Assembly: GCF_028682395.1 (NCBI RefSeq)
Contig: NZ_JANHLC010000001.1
Location: 806,001 to 870,000, forward strand
Origin: Pseudomonas putida
Lineage (GTDB): Bacteria; Pseudomonadota; Gammaproteobacteria; Pseudomonadales; Pseudomonadaceae
Reading direction: 5' to 3'
DNA length: 64,000 bases
Made by a program: the position numbers and the translations under genes. This document shows positions 36,698-45,038 of the stretch, piece by piece (within the stretch, counting starts at the first letter, position 1; each line of letters starts with the position of its first letter). Under the pieces are notes generated by a model that ran no database searches, was not told where the DNA came from, and worked only from the letters and a program-made list of their open reading frames with translations.

Positions 36698-37476
36698 GTG
36701 CTGTCCAGCCACAGACCATTCACCGGGTCATGCATGAAATCAAACGCCGGCGCCTGGAGGTCCTGCGCGTGGTCGACCTGACCCCGCGCATGCGCCGCAT
36801 CACCCTGGGCGGGCCTGAGCTGGCCGGATTTATCAGCCTGGGCAGCGACGATCATGTAAAGCTGTTCTTCCCCCAGACCGCCGAGGAGCAGCGCGCCCTG
36901 GAAACCCTGGTGCTCGGGGCCAAGGACAACGGCCCGATGCCCGCCATGCGCGACTACACCCCAAGGCGCTATGACCTTGAGCGTGGTGAGCTGGAGATCG
37001 ATTTTGTCCTGCATGGCGACGGCCCTGCCGCGACCTGGGCCGCTCAGGCCGCCCCCGGCCAGCATTTGAATATCGGCGGGCCGCGCGGCTCGATGATCGT
37101 GCCGGATATCTTCGACAACTACCTGCTGATTGGCGACGAGACAGCCTTGCCGGCCATCGGTCGACGCCTCGAAGGCCTAGCCGCCAATCACCGCGCACGG
37201 GTGGTGGTGCAAGTGGAAAATGCCGCCGAGCAACAGTCGCTGCACAGCCCGGCGCAGGTCGAAGTGACCTGGGTAAACCGCGAGGACGGCGACGCGAACC
37301 TGCTGCACACCCTCGAGCAACTGCGCATTCCCGAAGGCACGCTGTACGCCTGGGTCGCGACCGAAGCAGCACTCTCGCGCCGAATCCGCAAAGTGCTCTT
37401 GCAAACCCATGGCCTGAATGAGGAGTTTCTCAAGGCCGTCGGCTACTGGCGCCTGGACGACAGTCTGGAGGAGTGA
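36694..37476 (+). CDS. Siderophore-interacting protein, NADPH ferric-siderophore reductase
   Basis: This 260-residue flavoprotein of the ViuB/YqjH family reduces ferric siderophores in the cytoplasm to release iron. The FAD-binding RDYTPRRY motif (about 88-95) is clear, as is the C-terminal NAD(P)H domain ending in GYWRLDDSLEE. It starts inside the stop of the PadR gene. Together they form a two-gene iron/nickel homeostasis operon. Confidence 0.9.
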   Translation: MSAVQPQTIHRVMHEIKRRRLEVLRVVDLTPRMRRITLGGPELAGFISLGSDDHVKLFFPQTAEEQRALETLVLGAKDNGPMPAMRDYTPRRYDLERGELEIDFVLHGDGPAATWAAQAAPGQHLNIGGPRGSMIVPDIFDNYLLIGDETALPAIGRRLEGLAANHRARVVVQVENAAEQQSLHSPAQVEVTWVNREDGDANLLHTLEQLRIPEGTLYAWVATEAALSRRIRKVLLQTHGLNEEFLKAVGYWRLDDSLEE

Positions 37477-37486
37477 GACCTCCCAT

Positions 37487-37512
37487 CGCGAGCAGCCTCA
37501 GCGCTGCTCGCG
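37487..37512. terminator. Convergent hairpin (REP-like)
   Basis: CGCGAGCAGC and GCTGCTCGCG form a perfect 10-bp stem with a 6-base loop. It covers the end of the convergent membrane protein gene and lies 11 bp after the ferric reductase gene, so it can end both. Confidence 0.6.
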
Positions 37513-38136
37513 AGCGGCCCGCCAGCGATCCAGTGCGATCAGTCCTAGCGACACCAGCACAAACCCCAGCAGAATTCCCAGGGCATTGAGCAGCACCTGC
37601 CCATACCCCAGCGTACCCACATCGATAAACGGGTACGGGTAAGTGCCCAGCAGATGCCCGCGCAGCATCACATAGACGAAGTACAGCAGCGGGTAGATCG
37701 CCCACACCAGGCAGTGCCACACGCGCAACTGACCTTTCTCGACACACAACCACCAATACGCCAGGTACAGCAGCGGCATCACGTCGTGCAGCAACTCATC
37801 GGCCAGCCGCTGCCAGCCCTCGGGATGCCAGAGATGGCGCAGCAACAGGTTATAGGCCAGTCCCACCACCACGATACTGACCCCAATACCGGCACTGACC
37901 CAGGCTTGCAGCAGCCAGGTGCGCCCCCGCGAGGGCCGCGTGGTCAAGGCGCAGGTCAACACCGCCGCCGCCAGCGTATTGGTGAGTACCGTAAAGAAGC
38001 TGAAAAAGTGCACCAGCCCGGCCAACAGGCTGAGGTCAGCCTGCCAGCGGGCAATCAGCACCAGGTACAGCTGGATGCTCAACCCCGACCAGGCCATCAG
38101 TGTCACCAGGCCAAGCGCCAAGCGCCGCCGATTCAT
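37498..38136 (-). CDS. Pr6Pr family membrane protein
   Basis: The 212-residue protein has about six membrane segments and the conserved features of the Pr6Pr family (FFTVLTNTL in the second segment, HD in LLHDVMPLLY, and YPF in GTYPYPFIDV). The function of this family is unknown. It lies 14 bp before the VF530-like gene on the same strand, after it in transcription, so the two may share a transcript. Confidence 0.78.
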   Translation of the reverse strand: MNRRRLALGLVTLMAWSGLSIQLYLVLIARWQADLSLLAGLVHFFSFFTVLTNTLAAAVLTCALTTRPSRGRTWLLQAWVSAGIGVSIVVVGLAYNLLLRHLWHPEGWQRLADELLHDVMPLLYLAYWWLCVEKGQLRVWHCLVWAIYPLLYFVYVMLRGHLLGTYPYPFIDVGTLGYGQVLLNALGILLGFVLVSLGLIALDRWRAAREQR

Positions 38137-38150
38137 CGCCGGTTGGCCAC

Positions 38151-38375
38151 TTAGCGCTTGGTGCGCGCAAGCTTGATATACAGCGCCTCGACCTTGTCCC
38201 GGGCCCAGGGCGTCTTGCGCAGGAACGTCAGGCTCGACTTGATGCTCGGATCACTCTTGAAGCAGCGGATATCAATACGTTCGGCCAACCCCTGCCACTC
38301 GTAGTGAGCCACCAGGGCATTGAGAATCTGCTCCAGCGTCACACCGTGCAGCGGATTGTTGTTCGGTTCAGTCAT
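38151..38375 (-). CDS. VF530 family DNA-binding protein (DUF2132)
   Basis: A 74-residue basic protein matching VF530/DUF2132: [50 protein letters not shown] is essentially the whole domain. The family structure suggests DNA binding but no function is known. It precedes the Pr6Pr gene on the minus strand. Confidence 0.85.
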   Translation of the reverse strand: MTEPNNNPLHGVTLEQILNALVAHYEWQGLAERIDIRCFKSDPSIKSSLTFLRKTPWARDKVEALYIKLARTKR

Positions 38376-38541
38376 GCCAGGCCTTCACGCGATAAAGAAA
38401 CAAGCCGCGCACCTTAGCCGAGGGGGCGATTGGGTGGAAGAGCGCAGCCATCTGCAGCATTAACTGTAGGAGAAATACAAAGCCACGCCGCTCACAACAC
38501 GGCACATCAGAAAGTTCCTGCTTTCCGGCAAGAAAAGAGAT

Positions 38542-38554
38542 GTTATATTGTAAC
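38542..38554. promoter_or_regulatory. Zur box upstream of the ZnuD-like receptor
   Basis: GTTAT-ATT-GTAAC is a 5-3-5 dyad with one mismatch, inside the slightly longer palindrome TGTTATATTGTAACA. It lies ~87 bp before the receptor start and closely matches the box upstream of rpmE2. Confidence 0.68.
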
Positions 38555-38640
38555 AACACAAACAACAGTACTTGCCGTGCTCAGCCGCTCTTCTTGCCCC
38601 ACGGCGCGCTGAAGCGCCACCGCCATCCAAGGAACGACCG

Positions 38641-40680
38641 ATGTCCATCATCCCCCTCCGCTCCCCGCGCCAGCGTCGTTGGCACCTCAGCCCGCTGGCC
38701 GCCGCGCTGCTGATCACATCCCAGGCCCAAGCCCTCGAGCTCGCCGAACAGGTCATCACGGCCAACCCGCTAGGTAACGCGCAACTGGCCGCCCCCAGCA
38801 GCGTGCTCGAAGGTGACGACCTGACCTTGCAACAAAAGGGCAGCCTGGGCGAAACCCTGAATAAACAGCCGGGCGTCTCTTCGTCCTACTTTGGTCCCGG
38901 CGCCAGCCGACCGATCATTCGGGGCCTGGATGGCGACCGCATTCGCATCCTGCGCAATGGCGTCGGCGCACTGGACGCCTCGTCGCTGTCCTACGACCAC
39001 GCGGTACCGCTGGACCCGGTCAATGTCGAACGCATCGAAATCGTCCGCGGCCCCGCTGCCCTGCTCTATGGCGGCAGTGCCATTGGTGGCGTGGTCAATA
39101 CGCTCGACAACCGCATCCCGAGCCAGCCCATCGACGGCATCCAGGGTGCCGGCGAACTGCGCTACGGCGGTGCCGATACCACCCGCAGCAGCGCCGGCAA
39201 GCTGGAAGCCGGCAATGGCAGCTTTGCCTTGCATTTGGATGCCAATGCCCGCGAGTTCAACGACCTGCGCATCCCCGGCGACGCCCGCAGCCGCCGCGCA
39301 CCGGTCGATGAAGACAGCGACGGCAAAAAGGGTCGACTCGGCAACAGCAACGGCCGCCAGGACGGTGGCGCGGTGGGCGGCTCCTACACCTGGGAAGACG
39401 GCTACGCCGGCCTGTCCTACAGCAACCACGACGCCAACTACGGTTCTCCTGCCGAAGACGATGTCCGCATCCGCATGAAGCAGGACCACTACGCCTTTGC
39501 CTCTGAACTGCGCAATCTCGCTGGCCCTTTCAGCTCGGTGAAACTCGACGCTGGCTACACCGATTACGAGCACCGGGAAATTGAAGGCGGCGAAACCGGC
39601 ACCACCTTCAAGAACAAAGGTTACGAGGCGCGTATCGAAGCCCGGCACCAGCCCCTTGGCCCGCTCGAAGGGGTCGTAGGCGCCCAGATCACCCGCAGTG
39701 AATTTTCCGCATTGGGCGAAGAAGCCTTCGTTCCGCAGACCGATACCGACAGCAGTGCGCTGTTTATTCTCGAAGAGCTGCAAGCCAGCGAACGCCTCAA
39801 TCTCAGCTTTGGCGCCCGCCTCGAACACACCCGCGTCGACCCGGACGGCCAGGGCAATGAGCGCTTCAGCCAGGCCGAACGCTCCAGCAACTTCACCGCT
39901 GGCAGCCTGTCGAGCGGCGCGGTCTATCGCCTGACCCCCATCTGGTCCCTCGCGGCCACGCTGGGCTACACCGAACGCGCACCCACCTTCTACGAGCTGT
40001 ACGCCAATGGCGCCCACGTCGCCACGGGCACCTATGAAGTGGGCGACGCCGGGCTGTCGAAGGAAAAGGCCGTCTCCAGCGACCTGGCCCTGCGCTTCGA
40101 CAATGGCATTCACAGTGGCAGCGTGGGGCTCTTCTACAGTCACTTCTCCAACTACATCGGCCTGCTGGGCACCGGCCGTACCCTCGACGACGAGGGCGTA
40201 GAAGATCCGGACGGTATTCCCGAATACCGCTACTCCGGCGTGCGGGCACGTTTCAGCGGTATCGAAGCCAAGGATCACTGGAAACTCGGGGAAAGCGCCT
40301 ACGGTAAATTCGCCCTGGAGCTGTCCGGCGACTACACCCGGGCCAAGAATCTCGACAGCGGCCAGGCCCTGCCGCGGATCGCCCCGTTGCGCCTCAACAG
40401 CGGCTTGCTCTGGGAACTCGACCGCTGGCAGGCACGGATCGATGTCGAACACGCCAGCGCCCAGCGCCGGGTTCCCGACAATGAAACCCGTACCGACGGC
40501 TACACCACACTGGGCGCCAGCGCCGGCTACCGGTTCCATATCGGCGGCAGCCAATGGCTGGCCTTCGTCAATGGCGAAAACCTGACCAACCAGACCGTGC
40601 GCTATGCCAGTTCGATCCTGCGCGATATCGCCCCGGCCCCGGGCCGCAGTGTCGAGGTCGGCCTGCGCACCACCTTCTAA
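38641..40680 (+). CDS. znuD: TonB-dependent zinc receptor, ZnuD-like
   Basis: The 679-residue outer-membrane receptor begins with a signal peptide (hydrophobic 15-30, cleavage after QA near residue 31), then a plug domain (LGETLNKQPGVSSSYFGPGASRPIIRG, IEIVRGPAALLYGG) and a 22-strand barrel ending in a C-terminal Phe. The plug and the Asp/Arg-rich loops resemble ZnuD zinc receptors, and a Zur box upstream supports zinc uptake. ATG at 38641 follows AAGGA by 7 bases. No TonB box is obvious. Confidence 0.85.
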   Translation: MSIIPLRSPRQRRWHLSPLAAALLITSQAQALELAEQVITANPLGNAQLAAPSSVLEGDDLTLQQKGSLGETLNKQPGVSSSYFGPGASRPIIRGLDGDRIRILRNGVGALDASSLSYDHAVPLDPVNVERIEIVRGPAALLYGGSAIGGVVNTLDNRIPSQPIDGIQGAGELRYGGADTTRSSAGKLEAGNGSFALHLDANAREFNDLRIPGDARSRRAPVDEDSDGKKGRLGNSNGRQDGGAVGGSYTWEDGYAGLSYSNHDANYGSPAEDDVRIRMKQDHYAFASELRNLAGPFSSVKLDAGYTDYEHREIEGGETGTTFKNKGYEARIEARHQPLGPLEGVVGAQITRSEFSALGEEAFVPQTDTDSSALFILEELQASERLNLSFGARLEHTRVDPDGQGNERFSQAERSSNFTAGSLSSGAVYRLTPIWSLAATLGYTERAPTFYELYANGAHVATGTYEVGDAGLSKEKAVSSDLALRFDNGIHSGSVGLFYSHFSNYIGLLGTGRTLDDEGVEDPDGIPEYRYSGVRARFSGIEAKDHWKLGESAYGKFALELSGDYTRAKNLDSGQALPRIAPLRLNSGLLWELDRWQARIDVEHASAQRRVPDNETRTDGYTTLGASAGYRFHIGGSQWLAFVNGENLTNQTVRYASSILRDIAPAPGRSVEVGLRTTF

Positions 40681-40691
40681 CCCGCGTTTCT

Positions 40692-40721
40692 GGCGGTGCC
40701 CTGAACCTTGCAGGCACCGCC
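40692..40721 (+). terminator. Hairpin after the ZnuD-like gene
   Basis: GGCGGTGCC and GGCACCGCC form a perfect 9-bp stem around a 12-base loop, 11 bases after the stop. No T-run follows. Confidence 0.55.
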
Positions 40722-40962
40722 GTCCTGCCCCTGCGCCCCACCTTCGTGCACCCCGGCACCGCCCACTGTTACCAAATCCGAAACGCTGCCTGTCTGTAAA
40801 AAGGCTTTTTCTTCGTGCAGGAACGCTTTAATCTTCCGCCACAAATTGCTGAAACGTTTCTTCCCCTCTTGATCGCTCACCAATCCCACGCTTTCGACGC
40901 CTCTGCCTCCTGCAGAACAATCGTCTACGCTTGTTCGTGACCGAGAACTTAAAGACTTTTTT

Positions 40963-42345
40963 ATGCCTTCTCTTGAAAAACCGCGTGCGCCGGCTCTGTC
41001 GCACCTGTTCGCCCATCGCTCCCCCCTGTGCCTGCTCGCCACCCTGTGCGCGCTCGGCCTGAGCGCCAACGCCCCGGCCGCAGAAGCCTTTGCCAGTGAT
41101 TCACCGTGGATGCTCGGCGACTGGAATGGCCAGCGCAGCGCGCTCTCGGCCCAGGGCTATGACTTCAAGATCGACTACACCGGTGAGATGGGCAGCAACC
41201 TGCACGGCGGCTACGACCATGACCGCACTGCGCGCTATAGCGACCAGTTCGCCTTTGGCAGCCACCTGGACCTGGAAAAAATCCTCGGCTGGCAAGACGC
41301 CGAATTCCAGCTGACCCTCACCGAGCGCAGCGGCAACAACATCAGCAACGACCGGATCAACGACCCGCGCGTCGGTGGCTTCACTTCGGCCCAGGAAGTC
41401 TGGGGCCGTGGCCAGACCACGCGGCTGACCCAGATGTGGTACCAGCAAAAATTCCTCGACCAGAAGCTCGATATCAAGGCCGGCCGCTTCGGCCAGGGCG
41501 AAGACTTCAACACCTTCCCCTGCGACTTCCAGAACCTGGCGTTCTGCGGCTCCCAGGTTGGTAACTGGGCCGGCAGCATCTGGTACAACTGGCCGGTCAG
41601 CCAATGGGCCCTGCGGGTCAAGTACCACCTCAGCCCCGAGCTGTATGCCCAGATTGGCGCCTACGAACAGAACCCTTCCAACCTCGACCGTGGCAATGGC
41701 TTCAAGCTGAGCGGCAGTGGCACCCAAGGCACCGTCCTGCCGGTGGAACTGGTCTGGACCCCCACATTCAATGGCCTGCCCGGCGAATACCGCGCCGGTT
41801 ACTACTACAGCAGTGCCAAGGCCAGCGACGTCTACAAGGACAGCAACGGCCAGCCGGCGGCACTCAGTGGCGAGGCCTACCGCAGCGCCTCCAGCAAGCA
41901 CGGCCTGTGGCTGGGCGTGCAACAGCAGGTCACGAGCCGCGCCAGTGATCATTCACGTGGCCTGAGCGTATTCGCCAACGCGACGATGCATGACAAGAAG
42001 ACCAATGCCATCGACAACTATGTCCAGGCGGGGATTGTCTACAAAGGCCTCTTCGACGCACGGGCCCAGGACGATATCGGGTTTGCCCTGGCCCGCGTCC
42101 ACGTCAACCCGGCCTATCGCAAGAATGCCGAGGCCAGCAACCAGGCCCGGGCGGTCTACGACTTCGACGACCCACGCTTCCTGCCCCCCCAGGACACCGA
42201 GTACAGCGCCGAGTTGTATTACGGCGTGCATGTCACCGACTGGCTGACCATCCGCCCGAACCTGCAGTACATCCGTCATCCCGGTGGCGTGCAGCAAGTC
42301 GACGACGCACTGATCGGCGGCCTCAAGCTACAGACCTCTTTCTGA
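40963..42345 (+). CDS. oprB: Carbohydrate-selective porin OprB
   Basis: The 460-residue outer-membrane porin has a long signal region (cleavage expected near APA-AEA, residue 40) and ends with Phe, as barrel proteins do. Sequence features such as WMLGDWNGQRSALSAQGYDFKIDYTGE and KAGRFGQGEDFNTFPCDFQNLAFCG are characteristic of OprB, which admits glucose and other sugars. It lies directly before gcd, matching periplasmic glucose oxidation. No convincing Shine-Dalgarno precedes the ATG (ACTTTTTT), which is unusual here. Confidence 0.92.
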   Translation: MPSLEKPRAPALSHLFAHRSPLCLLATLCALGLSANAPAAEAFASDSPWMLGDWNGQRSALSAQGYDFKIDYTGEMGSNLHGGYDHDRTARYSDQFAFGSHLDLEKILGWQDAEFQLTLTERSGNNISNDRINDPRVGGFTSAQEVWGRGQTTRLTQMWYQQKFLDQKLDIKAGRFGQGEDFNTFPCDFQNLAFCGSQVGNWAGSIWYNWPVSQWALRVKYHLSPELYAQIGAYEQNPSNLDRGNGFKLSGSGTQGTVLPVELVWTPTFNGLPGEYRAGYYYSSAKASDVYKDSNGQPAALSGEAYRSASSKHGLWLGVQQQVTSRASDHSRGLSVFANATMHDKKTNAIDNYVQAGIVYKGLFDARAQDDIGFALARVHVNPAYRKNAEASNQARAVYDFDDPRFLPPQDTEYSAELYYGVHVTDWLTIRPNLQYIRHPGGVQQVDDALIGGLKLQTSF

Positions 42346-42348
42346 ACG

Positions 42349-42368
42349 GCTCGCTGAATTCAGCGAGC
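42349..42368. repeat. 20-bp perfect palindrome between oprB and gcd
   Basis: GCTCGCTGAATTCAGCGAGC is a perfect palindrome starting 4 bases after the oprB stop. It could form a tight hairpin ending or stabilising the oprB message; gcd begins 80 bp later with its own GGAG ribosome site. Confidence 0.55.
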
Positions 42369-42447
42369 GGATGAACCCAGCCCGAGCCTGATCCTCATCT
42401 ACAGTGAACAGGCACGAGACTACTTAAACGTCACGGAGAACCACACT

Positions 42448-44859
42448 ATGAGCACTGATGGTGCTTTCAGCCGCAGCCGCGTGCTGCCGAGCCTGCTCGG
42501 TATCGCGCTGCTAATCATGGGCCTGGCCTTGCTGGCCGGCGGGATCAAGCTGAGCCTGCTCGGCGGTTCGCTGTACTACCTGCTGGCCGGTATCGGCCTG
42601 GCGGTCACAGGCGTCCTGCTGCTGGCCGCGCGTCGCGCAGCCCTGGGCCTCTATGCACTGGTACTGTTCGCCAGCACCGTCTGGGCCCTGTGGGAAGTCG
42701 GCCTGGACTGGTGGCAACTGGTGCCGCGCCTGGCCCTGCTGTTTGCCCTGGGCATCGTCCTGTTGCTGCCCTGGTTCCGTCGCCCACTGCTGCGCGGTCA
42801 ACCTGCGGCCAAGGGCACCGGCGCACTCGGCGCAGCCGTGGTGATTGCCGGCGCTGCCGCCCTGGCCAGCCAGTTCACCAACCCCGGTGAAATCAAGGGC
42901 CAACTCGACCGCGACAGCGTTCCCGGCATGGCCAACACCGCTCCGGCCATGCCCGATGGCGACTGGCAGTCCTATGGCCGCACGGCCTTTGGCGACCGCT
43001 ACTCGCCCCTGGCGCAGATCACGCCGGACAACGTGAGCAAGCTGGTGCCGGCCTGGACCTATCGCACCGGCGATCTCCCCGGTCCGAACGACCCGGGCGA
43101 AACCACCGCGGAAAACACCCCGTTGAAAGTCAACGGCATGCTCTACGTGTGCACACCCCATAGCCAGGTGATCGCCCTCGACCCGGATACCGGCAAGGAA
43201 ATCTGGCGCTTCGATCCCAAGCTGAGCACACAGAAAGCGGCCAACTTCAAAGGCTGGGCACATATGACCTGCCGTGGCGTGTCGTACCACGATGACGCCG
43301 CCTACGCCGCCACCGCGCAGAGCCCAACCGAACCGAGCGCCGCGACCAGCACCAATGCCTGCCCGCGCCGGATCTTCCTGCCGACCGCCGACACCCGCCT
43401 GATCGCTCTGAACGCCGATACCGGCAAGATGTGCGAAGACTTCGGCGACAAGGGCCAGATCGACCTGAGCGCCAATATAGGCGGCTTTACCCCAGGCGGT
43501 TACTACTCGACGTCGCCACCGGCGGTCACGAAAAACCTGGTCGTGATCGGCGGCCATGTCACCGATAACCTGTCCACCGACGAACCGAGTGGCGTGATCC
43601 GTGCCTTCGACGTCCACAGCGGGCGCCTGGTATGGAACTGGGACAGCGGCAATCCGGATGACACCACGCCGATTGCCGAAGGCCAGATCTACACCCGCAA
43701 CTCGCCCAACATGTGGTCGATGTTCAGCGTCGACGAAAAACTCGGCATGCTCTACCTGCCCATGGGCAATCAGATGCCCGACCAGTGGGGCGGTAATCGC
43801 ACCCCGGCATCGGAAAAATACAGCGCGGGCGTCACCGCCCTGGACATCGATACCGGCCATGTACGCTGGACCTTCCAGTTCACCCACCACGACCTGTGGG
43901 ACATGGACGTCGGTGGTCAGCCCAGCCTGATGGACCTGAAAACCGCTGACGGCGTGAAGCCGGCGCTGCTGGCGTCGACCAAGCAAGGCAGCATCTATGT
44001 CCTGGACCGCCGCAATGGCGAGGCGATTGTACCGATCCACGAAACCCCGGTGCCCCAAGGCGCAGTCGAAGGCGACCATACCTCACCGACCCAGCCGATG
44101 TCCGAGCTGCACATGATGCCGCCGACCCTGCATGAGCGGGATATGTGGGGCGTGACCCCGTTCGATCAACTGCTGTGCCGGATCGACTTCAAGTCCCTGC
44201 GCTACGATGGCATCTACACCCCGCCATCGCTGCAAGGCTCGATCGTCTACCCGGGTAACTTCGGGGTGTTCGACTGGGGTGGTATCTCGGTCGATCCAGT
44301 GCGTCAGATCGCCTTCCTCAACCCGAGCTACATGGCCTTCAAATCCAAGCTGGTGCCCGCCGCCGAAGTGGCGAGCGGTCCGGGTCGCAAAAGCGAGACC
44401 GAAGGCGTCCAACCGAACAAGGGTGCACCCTATGGCGTGATCCTCGAAGCCATGCTGTCGCCCATCGGCCTGCCATGCCAGGCTCCAGCGTGGGGCTATG
44501 TGGCAGCGGTCGACCTGACCAACCACAAGACCCTGTGGAAACACAAGAACGGCACCGTGCGCGACAGCTCGCCGGTTCCGATTCCATTGACCATGGGTGT
44601 TCCAAGCCTGGGCGGGACCTTCACCACGGCCAGTGGCGTTGCCTTTCTGAGCGGCACCCTGGACCAGTACCTGCGTGCCTATGACGTGCGCAATGGCAAG
44701 CAACTGTGGGAAGGCCGCCTGCCAGCCGGCGGCCAGACCACGCCAATGACCTATACCGGCAAGGACGGCAAGCAATATGTGCTGGTCATGGCCGGCGGTC
44801 ACGGCTCCCTGGGCACCAAGCAGGGTGACTACGTGCTGGCGTTCAAACTGCCGGATTAA
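42448..44859 (+). CDS. gcd: Membrane-bound PQQ-dependent glucose dehydrogenase
   Basis: The 803-residue quinoprotein oxidises glucose to gluconolactone in the periplasm and passes electrons to ubiquinone. Five membrane segments occupy about 12-140. The PQQ beta-propeller follows (WQSYGRTAFGDRYSPLAQI, repeats with DxxTGKxxW such as ALDPDTGKEIW) and the family end GGHGSLGTKQGDYVLAFKLP is intact. Pseudomonads need it for gluconate production and phosphate solubilisation. It lies after oprB and ends at a strong terminator. Confidence 0.96.
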   Translation: MSTDGAFSRSRVLPSLLGIALLIMGLALLAGGIKLSLLGGSLYYLLAGIGLAVTGVLLLAARRAALGLYALVLFASTVWALWEVGLDWWQLVPRLALLFALGIVLLLPWFRRPLLRGQPAAKGTGALGAAVVIAGAAALASQFTNPGEIKGQLDRDSVPGMANTAPAMPDGDWQSYGRTAFGDRYSPLAQITPDNVSKLVPAWTYRTGDLPGPNDPGETTAENTPLKVNGMLYVCTPHSQVIALDPDTGKEIWRFDPKLSTQKAANFKGWAHMTCRGVSYHDDAAYAATAQSPTEPSAATSTNACPRRIFLPTADTRLIALNADTGKMCEDFGDKGQIDLSANIGGFTPGGYYSTSPPAVTKNLVVIGGHVTDNLSTDEPSGVIRAFDVHSGRLVWNWDSGNPDDTTPIAEGQIYTRNSPNMWSMFSVDEKLGMLYLPMGNQMPDQWGGNRTPASEKYSAGVTALDIDTGHVRWTFQFTHHDLWDMDVGGQPSLMDLKTADGVKPALLASTKQGSIYVLDRRNGEAIVPIHETPVPQGAVEGDHTSPTQPMSELHMMPPTLHERDMWGVTPFDQLLCRIDFKSLRYDGIYTPPSLQGSIVYPGNFGVFDWGGISVDPVRQIAFLNPSYMAFKSKLVPAAEVASGPGRKSETEGVQPNKGAPYGVILEAMLSPIGLPCQAPAWGYVAAVDLTNHKTLWKHKNGTVRDSSPVPIPLTMGVPSLGGTFTTASGVAFLSGTLDQYLRAYDVRNGKQLWEGRLPAGGQTTPMTYTGKDGKQYVLVMAGGHGSLGTKQGDYVLAFKLPD

Positions 44860-44882
44860 GTCAGTTCGCCATGCATCACCAA

Positions 44883-44915
44883 GGCGGCTACCCACGGGTA
44901 GCCGCCTTTTTTTTT
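44883..44915 (+). terminator. Rho-independent terminator after gcd
   Basis: GGCGGCTACCC and GGGTAGCCGCC form an 11-bp stem followed by a run of nine T residues, 23 bases after the gcd stop. It is the clearest terminator of the window. Confidence 0.92.
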
Positions 44916-45004
44916 AGCGCTGCCGATAGACTGCGTCCGCCAGCACAGCCGTCGTCATTGGGTGTTTGCAGTGCACCAGACGGATCTCGGACCAAGGTTT
45001 TGCG

Positions 45005-45026
45005 TGCTACGCGCTCGCACGTCGCC
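45005..45026. repeat. Intergenic repeat, copy 1
   Basis: The 22-mer starting GCTACGCGCTCGCACG recurs at 47735-47756 with 20 of 22 matches. The two copies flank the GGDEF-EAL gene. They look like parts of a common Pseudomonas intergenic repeat rather than transposon ends. Confidence 0.45.
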
Positions 45027-45038
45027 TGACGACAGCGA

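Noticed and set aside
38770..40554. A 594-codon minus-strand frame
   Set aside because: Antisense shadow of the ZnuD-like receptor gene, without ribosome site or family resemblance.
42511..44079. A 522-codon minus-strand frame
   Set aside because: Antisense shadow of gcd.
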